Program-made: the position numbers and the translations under genes
Source of the DNA: Bryobacterales bacterium
GTDB lineage: Bacteria; Acidobacteriota; Terriglobia; Bryobacterales; Bryobacteraceae
Assembly: GCA_020846745.1 (NCBI GenBank)
Contig: JADLDI010000080.1
Coordinates: 1 to 62,486, forward strand
DNA: 62,486 nucleotides
Direction of reading: 5' to 3'
Shown here: positions 52,670 to 60,884 of the stretch, one piece after another
Numbering within the stretch: the first letter of the stretch is position 1
How the letters are laid out: each line of letters opens with the position of its first letter
The notes under the pieces: generated by a model
Database searches by the model: none
The model's input: only the letters and a program-made list of their open reading frames with translations
What the model was told of the DNA's origin: nothing

Positions 52670-53353
52670 ATGAGATTGCGAAACAAACGCGTCCTGGTGA
52701 CCGGTGCGGCCTCGGGCATCGGGTTAGCCTGCGCGGACCGTTGCGAAGCCGAAGGCGCGGTGGTGATCCGCGTGGACCGCGGCGAATTCGACGTGACGGA
52801 CGAAGCCGCGGTGAACCGGTTTTTTGCCTCGGTGGCCGCCCCACTGGATGTGCTGATCAACAGTGCCGGCATCGCCGTCCGCCGGCCTGTCCATCGGCAG
52901 GACACGGCCGGGTGGGATGCCGTCTTTGCCGTCAACGTTCGCGGTTCGTTCCTCTGCTCGCGGGCTGCCATTCCGTTGATGGAAGATAATGGCGGCTCGA
53001 TCGTCCACATGGCCTCGGTCGTTGGGCTCGCGGGTGTACGCAACCGCGCGGCCTATTCATCCAGCGCGATCGTCGCGCTCACCCGCAACATGGCGATGGA
53101 CTACGCCCAGTTCCGCATCCGCGTTAACTGCTTGTGCCCAGGTTTCACGAGAACGCCCCTCACGAGCGGTCTGTTCGCCGACCCCGAAAGGCTCGCGAAA
53201 CTGACCGCACTTCACCCGTTAGGGCGGCTCGGTGAACCGGAGGATGTCGCAGCCGCGGCCCTGTTTCTGGCTTCCGACGAGGCTGCGTGGATCACCGGAC
53301 AGGCAATTGCCGTGGACGGTGGCTTCACGGCCGGACATGCAGTAGATGTCTGA
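52670..53353 (+). CDS. Short-chain dehydrogenase/reductase lacking the catalytic Lys
   Basis: 227 residues from ATG 52670. A TTG lies just before. The Rossmann motif TGAASGIG binds NAD(P), and NSAG, MASVVG (Ser) and NCLCPGFTRT are normal. At the active site the sequence is AAYSSSAIVALT where the family has YxxxK followed by two or three more residues. Two residues including the essential Lys appear deleted (about 53066). The cofactor-binding and C-terminal parts are intact. It is probably inactive as a reductase unless another residue substitutes, or it is a recent loss. It may have worked with the divergent dehydratase. Confidence 0.85.
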   Translation: MRLRNKRVLVTGAASGIGLACADRCEAEGAVVIRVDRGEFDVTDEAAVNRFFASVAAPLDVLINSAGIAVRRPVHRQDTAGWDAVFAVNVRGSFLCSRAAIPLMEDNGGSIVHMASVVGLAGVRNRAAYSSSAIVALTRNMAMDYAQFRIRVNCLCPGFTRTPLTSGLFADPERLAKLTALHPLGRLGEPEDVAAAALFLASDEAAWITGQAIAVDGGFTAGHAVDV

Positions 53354-53416
53354 TGCATTTTTCTGCAAGTAACGGCGACTCGATTGCTCTCCGTTTTTGC
53401 AATTCGAGGGTGCTGA

Positions 53417-53605
53417 GTGTCCGATTCGGAATCAGAAGTCGACGGAAGTGTTGACAAAATCCGCGAAAGACTGGCTGACCTCCGCGTCAGGATTGCAGAA
53501 TTGCGTTCTGGCATCGGTGCCATGATCAAACAAGGTGAGGATGAGCGGGAGAGGGTACGGAAATTTTTGGAAGATCGGGAATCCGGTACGAAAAAACGTC
53601 ACTAA
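53417..53605 (+). CDS. Small charged coiled-coil protein
   Basis: 62 residues from GTG 53417, with GAGGG six to seven bases upstream. Most of it is a charged amphipathic helix (VDKIRERLADLRVRIAELRS; EDERERVRKFLEDRESG). No known family. It is placed between the dehydrogenase and rpsU. It could be spurious, but codon use and heptad pattern look genuine. Confidence 0.45.
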   Translation: MSDSESEVDGSVDKIRERLADLRVRIAELRSGIGAMIKQGEDERERVRKFLEDRESGTKKRH

Positions 53606-53711
53606 TTGGTTCCTCGGGTCAGCATCGTTCTCTCGATCGCGCTAAAATATCCCAAGGGCTAGGTGTGTCATCGGCCCGCGACTTTATACCAGGATCGGAG
53701 GTGAATCGAGT

Positions 53712-53909
53712 TTGGCAGAAGTTCTCGTCCAAGATGGCGAAACTTTGGAGAGCGCATTACGGCGTTTCAAGCGTAAAGTGCAGCAGGAAGATATTATCAA
53801 AGATATCAAGCGGCACTCCTACTATTTGAAGCCGGGTGAGAAGCGCCGGGCAAAAGAAGCACTGGCCCGGAAGCGGTCTCGCAAAAAGCGCACCAAGGAA
53901 CTCGAATAA
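53712..53909 (+). CDS. rpsU: 30S ribosomal protein bS21
   Basis: 65 residues, full length for bS21. The motif ESALRRFKRKVQQEDIIKDI and the basic tail ARKRSRKKRTKELE are diagnostic. The start is TTG (53712), about 10 bases after GGAGGTG, because no upstream ATG/GTG in frame fits. bS21 is involved in start-site selection on the small ribosomal subunit. It is followed by a strong terminator. Confidence 0.95.
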   Translation: MAEVLVQDGETLESALRRFKRKVQQEDIIKDIKRHSYYLKPGEKRRAKEALARKRSRKKRTKELE

Positions 53910-53938
53910 CCTCGTTCGCGAAGGTTTTTGTTCGAAAA

Positions 53939-53965
53939 GGCACCGGAGCAATCCGGTGCCTTTTT
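53939..53965 (+). terminator. Intrinsic terminator after rpsU
   Basis: GGCACCGGA-GCAA-TCCGGTGCC is a perfect 9-bp stem with a 4-base loop, flanked by AAAA upstream and TTTTT downstream. Confidence 0.93.
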
Positions 53966-53991
53966 GCTTGTGTGAAACCGGAACCCGGGGC

Positions 53992-54372
53992 TTAGTGCCC
54001 CGCGGCCACGGCCGCGCCGGCCGCTTCCGCGTACACATAGAAACCGAACTGTGGTTTCGGCTCGCCGCGCCCCCAGCGGTTCATCGACCACTTTACCCGC
54101 AGGAACTTAGCCTCCGGGTGCGCTGTTAGATCCAGCACAATCGAATAGGTGCCGCAGTAGAACTTCTGGGGAAAGGCGCCGATCGGTTTCCCGGTCCAGG
54201 TGGTCCCGTCCGGCGACGCCTCCAGTTCTACGTCCAGGCTCTCCTGTTCGACAATGCGGGTGATCCCGAGCGTGACAAGTAACTGTGCCCCGGCATGGGC
54301 ACTGATGTCCACTGCTTCGGAGTGGCCATCTTCGCGTCTGACAGCGTCTTCAGCCAAGAAGTTCGGCAGCAT
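53992..54372 (-). CDS. Conserved hypothetical beta-sandwich-like protein
   Basis: 126 residues without a signal peptide. The pattern VDISAHAGAQLLVTLGITRI, LDVELEASPDGTTWTGKPIG and FLRVKWSMNRWGRGEPKPQF suggests a beta-sandwich domain of the discoidin-like type, but I do not recognise it. Its start lies 22 bases inside the end of the aminotransferase gene, so translation may be coupled. Confidence 0.6.
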   Translation of the reverse strand: MLPNFLAEDAVRREDGHSEAVDISAHAGAQLLVTLGITRIVEQESLDVELEASPDGTTWTGKPIGAFPQKFYCGTYSIVLDLTAHPEAKFLRVKWSMNRWGRGEPKPQFGFYVYAEAAGAAVAAGH

Positions 54373-55591
54373 GTTTCCTCAATCGCTGAGAAGCTTCTTC
54401 CAGCGTCTCATACTTCTTACAGAAGCAAAAGCGGATTAAATGGTGACCGTCGCGCGAATCTTCAAAAAAACTCGATCCGGGCACCGCCGCCACGCCGATA
54501 TGTTCCAAAAGGTGCCTCGCGAAGGCCAAATCATCCGCATATCCGAATCCCGAAATGTCGGCCATCACATAATAAGCTCCCTTTGGCCGGAAACACTTAA
54601 AACCTGTTTCCTCCAGCACCCCTTCCAGCATGTCCCGCCGCTGCCGGTAATGCCCGCTCAGGTCGCGATAAAACTCATCGCCCAGCGACAGCGCCGGCAC
54701 GCCCGCCTGCTGCAGGGGTGCCGCCGCATTCACCGTAAGAAAGTCGTGCACCTTGCGGATCGAATCGGCAATGTCCGGCGCGGCCAAAACCCATCCCACG
54801 CGCCAGCCGGTTACCGAGAACGTCTTACTCAAGCTATTCACCAGGATTGTTCGCTCGCGCATGCCCGGTAACGTGATCAGCGGCACATGCTGTGCGCCGT
54901 CGTACAAGATGTGCTCATAGATCTCGTCCGTGATCGCCAGGGTGTCGTATTCCTGGCACAACTCGGCAATCGCCGCCAACTCTTCGCGCGAAAACACCTT
55001 CCCCGTCGGATTATGCGGATTGGTGACGATAATCGCTTTCGTGCGGTGGTTAAACGCCCGCCTCAGTTCGTCCGGGTCAAACGTCCAGTCCGGGGCCTGT
55101 AACCGGACCAGTTTCCGTTCCGCGCCGCACAGCCATGTGTCCGGCCCGTAGTTTTCGTAATAAGGTTCGAAAACAATCACTTCATCGCCCGGGTTGGTAG
55201 TGGCCAGCAGCGCCGCGATCATCCCCTCGGTCGACCCGCAGCAGACGGTGATTTCGCGTTCCGGGTCAAAGTCCATCTGGTACGTCCGCCGGTACTTGTC
55301 CGCGATCGCCTGCCGCAGGTTCCGTGCACCCCATGTGATGGTGTATTGGTTGTGCTCGGCCGCGATCGCCGCCCGTGCCGCTTCCTTGATCGCGTCCGGG
55401 GCAGGGAAGTCCGGAAAACCTTGCGCCAGGTTCACCGCGCCGTGCTGGATAGCGAGGCGTGTCATCTCGCGGATCACCGATTCGGTGAAGTGCGCGGTGC
55501 GCGCGCTGCGGAAGCGCGTCCGGGCATTCGCCGTCTGCTGCTGGCGGACAGCCTGCTTCCGGGGCGTCGTGATGGTCTGTGTAGGTTCCAA
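54350..55591 (-). CDS. PLP-dependent class I/II aminotransferase
   Basis: 413 residues with the class I fold. VNLAQGFPDFPAPDAI is at the N-terminus, TNPHNPTGKVFSREEL marks the Asn that binds the cofactor ring, and the Schiff-base Lys (about 255) lies in NSLSKTFSVTGWRVGW. The pattern resembles kynurenine/methionine aminotransferase III-type enzymes. The exact amino acid substrate is unknown. It is divergent from the haem/DUF1549 gene with 58 bp between the starts. Confidence 0.92.
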   Translation of the reverse strand: MEPTQTITTPRKQAVRQQQTANARTRFRSARTAHFTESVIREMTRLAIQHGAVNLAQGFPDFPAPDAIKEAARAAIAAEHNQYTITWGARNLRQAIADKYRRTYQMDFDPEREITVCCGSTEGMIAALLATTNPGDEVIVFEPYYENYGPDTWLCGAERKLVRLQAPDWTFDPDELRRAFNHRTKAIIVTNPHNPTGKVFSREELAAIAELCQEYDTLAITDEIYEHILYDGAQHVPLITLPGMRERTILVNSLSKTFSVTGWRVGWVLAAPDIADSIRKVHDFLTVNAAAPLQQAGVPALSLGDEFYRDLSGHYRQRRDMLEGVLEETGFKCFRPKGAYYVMADISGFGYADDLAFARHLLEHIGVAAVPGSSFFEDSRDGHHLIRFCFCKKYETLEEASQRLRKHAAELLG

Positions 55592-55649
55592 GGATCGAAG
55601 GTATAACGGAAGCCCCCCCGAAGTCTATACAATAGGGAGCATCCAGGTC

Positions 55650-58301
55650 ATGATCAAACTTCTCGCCGCGATCGCTCTCCTCAGTGGTTCTGCGATTGCG
55701 TCCGACCCCGTTTTCGAGCGCTCAGTCAAGCCGATCCTCGACGCGCAGTGCGCCGCCTGTCACTCCACGAAATCGAAAACCAGCGGCTATTCGGTCGCCT
55801 CGGTCGACGATGTGATCGCCGGAGGCAATAAGTTCGGCCGCGCTGTCGTTCCCGGCCACCCGGAACAAAGCGCTCTGGTCAAAATGCTGAAAGGCGAACT
55901 GCAGCCGCAAATGCCCTTCGGCAAATCGCTGCCGCCCGCCGGCATCGCGGCCATTGAAACCTGGATCAAGGGCCTGACGACATCCAAAGCCCCGGCGGCC
56001 GCCGAATGGCGCTGGCCCTATCAGAAACCGGCGCGGCACACGCCTCCTGCCGTTCAAAACGAAGCATGGGTCCGCAATACCATCGACCGGTTTACGCTCG
56101 CCAAACTGGAGCAGGCGAAAATCCCGCCCGCCTCGGAAGCATCGCGCCGGACGCTGGCGCGGCGCGTCTACTTTGACCTGATCGGTTTGCCACCGTCACC
56201 CGCTGAACTCGACGCGTTCCTGAGTGACCAATCTTTGAAATCCTACGAGAACCTGATCGAGCGCCTGCTGGCCGATCCGCGGTACGGCGAGCGTTGGGGC
56301 CGCCACTGGCTCGACTTGGTTCGCTACGGCGAAACCTCCGGCCTCGAAGGCGACGGGGCGATCGGCAATGCATGGCGCTACCGCGATTGGGTCATTAACG
56401 CCTTCAATACCGACCTGCCGTATGACCAGTTCGTGATCCAGCAACTCGGCGGAGCCGACGAGCACTCGAAGACGCGTAACAACTATGCGCCCAACGTCCA
56501 AGGTCATGTGCCGCTCGGTTTTCTGCGTGTCGCCCCGTGGGACCGCTCCAACCTCGTGGCCGACGAAGTCCGCGCCAACTACCTGGCGGAAATCACCGGT
56601 TCCGTAAGTTCCGTCTTCATGGGTCTGACCGTTGGCTGCGCCCGCTGTCACGACCATAAGTACGACCCCATTCCCCAGCGCGATTACTACCGCTTCCAGG
56701 CTTTCTTCAACACCATTCAGGTGGACGACACAACGGTCCCCTATGCGGACCAAACATTCGCGGCCAAAGCCGCCGAAAAAGTTTCTTACTACGAGAAACT
56801 GCTGAACGAAGGTCCCGAGAAAAAGGAACTCGAAAAACTCCAGCAGGAGTTATTGCCCATCCTGATCGCGGGCCGCAAGAAAGCCGCCGCGGGCAAGGAA
56901 CTTACCAAAGACGACGTGCGCCTCGAAATGCGCCGCGCCCACTCGCCGGTGTTCACTGCCGGCGAACAACAGGCGTTCGCGCGCATCCTCGAAGATGCCG
57001 ACCGTACGCAGGACGCAGAAGAAAAAGAAGCGCTCGACAAGCACGAAGCCACCATGCTGGCCCGTTTGAAAGAAGCGTATGCCAAGCCCGGCGCCGATCC
57101 GATGGGCCGCTTTGAAGCGCTCACCACCGGTGATGTTGCCGCCGAAGCCGGTCGCCTGTCGTCCAAGTATTTCGACGACAAGCACATGGCGCGGCACAAG
57201 GAATTGACCGCCGCGCTCGATGTCTACGGCCGTCGCTTGGGCCGCTGGCGGCCCGTTGCCCTAACAGTTCGCAACGTCCCAGGTCCGCCCAACGGACCGA
57301 TGATCGCTCCCATCCGTGTGCTCCGCCGTGGCGACTATCGCCTGCCCGCCGATGCCGTCGAACCCGGCTTCCCCACCGCGTTCACCGGCAAGGAAGAGAA
57401 CGCCACCCTGCTATCGGACCGTTACCGCCAGTTCCCCACCCGCGGCTGGCGACTCACGCTCGCCCGCTGGATCGCTTCGGCCGACCATCCGCTCACCGCC
57501 CGCGTCATGGTCAACCGCATCTGGCAGCATCACTTTGGCCGCGGCATCGTCGCCACTCCATCCGACTTCGGCAAAAACGGTTCGCGCCCCACGCACCCTG
57601 AGTTACTCGATTGGCTCGCTCTACAGTTCGTCGATAGCGGCTGGAGCGTCAAGGCGATGCACCGCTTGATGCTGACCTCCGCCACCTATCGCCAGGCCGC
57701 CGAGAATCCCGCCGCCGCGAAGAACACTGCCGATCCCGAAAACCACCTCCTGTGGAAGCACGACCGCCGGCGCCTCGAAGCCGAAGCGTTGCGCGATTCC
57801 GTGCTGGCCGTCAGCGGCCGCCTCAACCCCGAAATGTACGGTCCGTCGATGTTCCCGCCGCTGCCCGAAGATCTGGCCGACTTCGCCCGTTACGGCCGCA
57901 CCGGTGGACTGATGTGGGAACCGAACGAGAAGGAAGAAGACGCCCGCCGCCGCAGCATTTACGTCTTCCAGCGCCGGTCGTTGCCGCTGCCGCTGATGGC
58001 CTCGTTCGACGCGCTGCCGTTTTCCGAATCGTGCGACCGCCGCAGTGTCACCACCACGCCGCTTCAGGCGCTCTCGATGATGAACGGCAACCTCATTCAC
58101 GAAGAGGCGCAGCACCTGGCCCACCGTGTCGAACGGGAAGCCGGCGCGAGCAAAGAAGCGCAGGTGCGCCGCGCCTTCAACCTGGTTCTCAATCGCGACC
58201 CGCAACCCACCGAATTGGCGCGTTTCGCTCAGTTCAACGGCAAGCTCGATGCTCTGTGCCGCGTGCTCCTCAACTCCAACGAATTCCTGTACCTGGACTG
58301 A
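55650..58301 (+). CDS. Cytochrome c / DUF1549 / DUF1553 protein
   Basis: 883 residues from ATG 55650. The frame is open far upstream as an overlap with the aminotransferase. After a signal peptide (MIKLLAAIALLSGSAIA) a planctomycete-type cytochrome c domain carries CAACH (Cys34-Cys37-His38). DUF1549 follows (VYFDLIGLPPSPAELDAFLS) with a second CxxCH in GCARCHDHKYDPIPQRDYYR. DUF1553 is C-terminal (RVMVNRIWQHHFGRGIVATP; ESCDRRSVTTTPLQALSMMN). The pair with the downstream DUF1501 gene is typical of planctomycetes and acidobacteria and is thought to act on polysaccharides or sulfated sugars. Biochemistry is unproven. Confidence 0.9.
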   Translation: MIKLLAAIALLSGSAIASDPVFERSVKPILDAQCAACHSTKSKTSGYSVASVDDVIAGGNKFGRAVVPGHPEQSALVKMLKGELQPQMPFGKSLPPAGIAAIETWIKGLTTSKAPAAAEWRWPYQKPARHTPPAVQNEAWVRNTIDRFTLAKLEQAKIPPASEASRRTLARRVYFDLIGLPPSPAELDAFLSDQSLKSYENLIERLLADPRYGERWGRHWLDLVRYGETSGLEGDGAIGNAWRYRDWVINAFNTDLPYDQFVIQQLGGADEHSKTRNNYAPNVQGHVPLGFLRVAPWDRSNLVADEVRANYLAEITGSVSSVFMGLTVGCARCHDHKYDPIPQRDYYRFQAFFNTIQVDDTTVPYADQTFAAKAAEKVSYYEKLLNEGPEKKELEKLQQELLPILIAGRKKAAAGKELTKDDVRLEMRRAHSPVFTAGEQQAFARILEDADRTQDAEEKEALDKHEATMLARLKEAYAKPGADPMGRFEALTTGDVAAEAGRLSSKYFDDKHMARHKELTAALDVYGRRLGRWRPVALTVRNVPGPPNGPMIAPIRVLRRGDYRLPADAVEPGFPTAFTGKEENATLLSDRYRQFPTRGWRLTLARWIASADHPLTARVMVNRIWQHHFGRGIVATPSDFGKNGSRPTHPELLDWLALQFVDSGWSVKAMHRLMLTSATYRQAAENPAAAKNTADPENHLLWKHDRRRLEAEALRDSVLAVSGRLNPEMYGPSMFPPLPEDLADFARYGRTGGLMWEPNEKEEDARRRSIYVFQRRSLPLPLMASFDALPFSESCDRRSVTTTPLQALSMMNGNLIHEEAQHLAHRVEREAGASKEAQVRRAFNLVLNRDPQPTELARFAQFNGKLDALCRVLLNSNEFLYLD

Positions 58302-58304
58302 AAC

Positions 58305-59714
58305 ATGATCTCTCGCCGCAAGCTTCTGTTCGATTCCTACCTCGGCTTAGGCGCGCTCGCGCTCACCGACCTGTTGGCCGCCGACGCCGAATCCGCCGAC
58401 TCGCCGCTCAAGCCCCGCGCGCAGCACGTCAAGCGCAAAGCCAAAAGCTGCATCCTGCTGTTCATGGAAGGCGGCGTCAGCCAGATGGACCTCTTTGAGC
58501 ACAAGCCGCTGCTCACCCAACTCGCCGGCAAGCAAATGCCGCAGGCCAAAAACACCAGCGGCGAAATTCTCACCTTCTCCGCCGCGCCCAACCGCATCAT
58601 CCCGCCCGTCGCGCCGCTCCGCCAACAAGGCCAGTCGGGCCGTTATATCACGGACTTAATGCCCCACTTAGGCACGGTTGCGGACGAGTTAGCCTTTGTC
58701 CACGGCATTCGTGTCGATAACAACAACCACGGTCCGGCGGTATATCACACGCTAACTGGTAACCAGTTCCCCGGCTCGGCTTCGGTCGGCGCGTGGATCA
58801 CCTATGGCCTCGGCTCCGAAAATCGCGACCTGCCGGGCTTCATCGTCTTAGGGGACCGCCGCGGCGCCACCATCGGCGGCGCCAACGTTTGGGGCAACGG
58901 CTACCTGCCCGCCGCCTATCAGGGCACGCTCTTCCGCAACGGCGACACGCCGATTGTCGACCTGCGCCCGCGCGCCGGGGCAGGCAACCAGCGCGACGAA
59001 CTCGATCTGCTCAAGTGGATGAACGAAAAGCACGCCGCCGAGCGCACCGCCACCGGCGAACTTGAAGCGCGCATCGCGTCTTATGAGTTAGCGTTCCGCA
59101 TGCAGACCAAGGCGCCGGAGTTAGTCGATTTCTCCAAAGAGTCCGATGCCACGCGTAAGTTATACGGCCTCGACGATCCGGTTGCCGAACCCTTCGGCCG
59201 CCAGTTGTTAATGGCCCGCCGCATGGTTGAACGTGGTGTCCGTTTCGTCAAGGTGTTGCACGGCGCAGGCGGCGACCGTTGGGACGATCATGGCGACGTC
59301 AAAGGCCGCATTCCCAAGCATTGCCGCGAAGTGGACCAGCCCATCGCCGGCTTGATCAAAGACCTGAAGTCCCGCGGCCTTCTCGACGACACGCTAATCG
59401 TCTGGCTCTCCGAAATGGGCCGCACCCCCTTCGATAACAACCTAATCACCGACAAACCCGGCCGCGACCACAATCAGTATGGCCTGGTCGCCTGGTTCGC
59501 CGGCGGCGACACCAAACCCGGCGCCACCTTCGGCGAAACAGACGACCTATCCGTCCGCGCCGCCGGCGAAGTCGTCCCCATGCGCGATGTCCACGCCACC
59601 ATCCTCGACCTGATGGGCCTCGACCAGCACCGCCTCTCGGTCCTCCACTCCGGCCGCTTCCGCAAGCTAACCGATATCGGCGGCCGTGTGATCAAAGAAG
59701 TAGTAAGCGCCTAA
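58305..59714 (+). CDS. DUF1501 family exported protein
   Basis: 469 residues starting 3 bases after the DUF1549/DUF1553 gene. A Tat-like leader (SRRKLLFDSYLGLGALALTD) precedes a domain related to alkaline phosphatase/sulfatase folds: SCILLFMEGGVSQMDLFEHK, HGIRVDNNNHGPAVYHTLTG and SEMGRTPFDNN near the C-terminal third. It forms a conserved two-gene unit with its neighbour and is presumed to act with it in the periplasm. The exact reaction is unknown. Confidence 0.9.
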   Translation: MISRRKLLFDSYLGLGALALTDLLAADAESADSPLKPRAQHVKRKAKSCILLFMEGGVSQMDLFEHKPLLTQLAGKQMPQAKNTSGEILTFSAAPNRIIPPVAPLRQQGQSGRYITDLMPHLGTVADELAFVHGIRVDNNNHGPAVYHTLTGNQFPGSASVGAWITYGLGSENRDLPGFIVLGDRRGATIGGANVWGNGYLPAAYQGTLFRNGDTPIVDLRPRAGAGNQRDELDLLKWMNEKHAAERTATGELEARIASYELAFRMQTKAPELVDFSKESDATRKLYGLDDPVAEPFGRQLLMARRMVERGVRFVKVLHGAGGDRWDDHGDVKGRIPKHCREVDQPIAGLIKDLKSRGLLDDTLIVWLSEMGRTPFDNNLITDKPGRDHNQYGLVAWFAGGDTKPGATFGETDDLSVRAAGEVVPMRDVHATILDLMGLDQHRLSVLHSGRFRKLTDIGGRVIKEVVSA

Positions 59715-59728
59715 TCGGCGGGACTCAC

Positions 59729-60880
59729 TTAAGAAGGGAAGGGGACGTCGCGGAATCTGTAAACCACTTTCGCGATGGGTGTGCCTACCACCTCGATTCG
59801 CTTGAGATCTCGCGTACCGATATTCAGCATTTCGCCGAGCCGGAGGGTGGAGTCGCAGCGCTCGAAGGGGGCTGCACCGCGGTCGGCCATCGGATCGAAC
59901 CCCATGGTGGCCATTGCCACTGCGTCGGTGGTTACGCAGTTGGTGCCTACCACCAAAACGCCCGGTGTGCAGGGGCGGGCCCCTCGGATCCAAGGGCCTT
60001 CGCCACCGGCCATCGACTCGATTCCGTCTAAAATCGCGAGGTCGATGGGCCGTGCGGCGCACAAATCGGCGACGGCTCTAGGAACGCGATAGCCGCCTTC
60101 GCGGGGGCTGTTCGGGTCGTTCTCGGGCAACGCGGAGGCCGAGGGTTGGCGGTCGCCATTGTGGAACAGACCGCGACCACCGGAAGGTTTGAGGCCGGGT
60201 TCGTTCTTGGGCGAGCCTTGGCCGTAGATCGTACAGGGGGTATTACCGAAGCAGTTCTTCATGGACAGCGTGATTCCGGCTGTCGCGTGCTCTTTGATCT
60301 TTGCGATTGAGACGAAGACGTCGCAATTCTCGAAGGAATGGTTCAGGTCGTAAGCCTTGAACAGGTGGCCGCCGTTGGGCACCTGGAAGCGCGAGTACTT
60401 CTTACCCGTGCCAAGGTAGTTGGTGTTTTCGCACTCGACTTTGGGACCGGCATTCAGGATTTCGCGAGGGGTCCAGCCGCCTTCCAGCATGTACTGCTCC
60501 AGGGGTTCGACGGTATTCCAGGGGCTTTCGAGCAAGCGGATGCGGCGGGCGCCGGCCTTCGCCATGAGGCTAACGGTGTGGCCGATCACCGCGTAGTGGG
60601 TCCACTGGCGGAGTTCGGCGGGGTCGTGCCCTAAGCGGTAGGTGGGCGCGCCGGTGAGGTTAATCTTAATCGCGACGGTTTTGCCGGCGACAATGCGGCC
60701 GAGTCCGCCGATCTGGTCGAACATCTTTTCGAGCGTGGGCCGCAACTCGGAGACGGCATAGGTCTTACAGGGCGCCACCGCGACCGGGGCAGTGGGCGCG
60801 GCCAACGCCTGTTTACCGAAGAATGAGGCCGCCGCGGCTGCCTGGAACCCAGATTTGACGAAACAACGGCGATTCAGCAT
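59729..60880 (-). CDS. DUF362 family exported protein
   Basis: 383 residues. The Tat-like leader is NRRCFVKSGFQAAAAASFFG. DUF362 features follow: TVAIKINLTGAPTYRLGHDP, RIRLLESPWNTVEPLEQYM, DVFVSIAKIKEHATAGITLS and MKNCFGNTPCTIYGQGSPKN. No 4Fe-4S cluster motifs (CxxCxxC) are seen. The function of the family is not established. A GGAGG inside the end of the upstream gene (9 bases before ATG) indicates coupled translation. Confidence 0.85.
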   Translation of the reverse strand: MLNRRCFVKSGFQAAAAASFFGKQALAAPTAPVAVAPCKTYAVSELRPTLEKMFDQIGGLGRIVAGKTVAIKINLTGAPTYRLGHDPAELRQWTHYAVIGHTVSLMAKAGARRIRLLESPWNTVEPLEQYMLEGGWTPREILNAGPKVECENTNYLGTGKKYSRFQVPNGGHLFKAYDLNHSFENCDVFVSIAKIKEHATAGITLSMKNCFGNTPCTIYGQGSPKNEPGLKPSGGRGLFHNGDRQPSASALPENDPNSPREGGYRVPRAVADLCAARPIDLAILDGIESMAGGEGPWIRGARPCTPGVLVVGTNCVTTDAVAMATMGFDPMADRGAAPFERCDSTLRLGEMLNIGTRDLKRIEVVGTPIAKVVYRFRDVPFPS

Positions 60881-60884
60881 ATCT

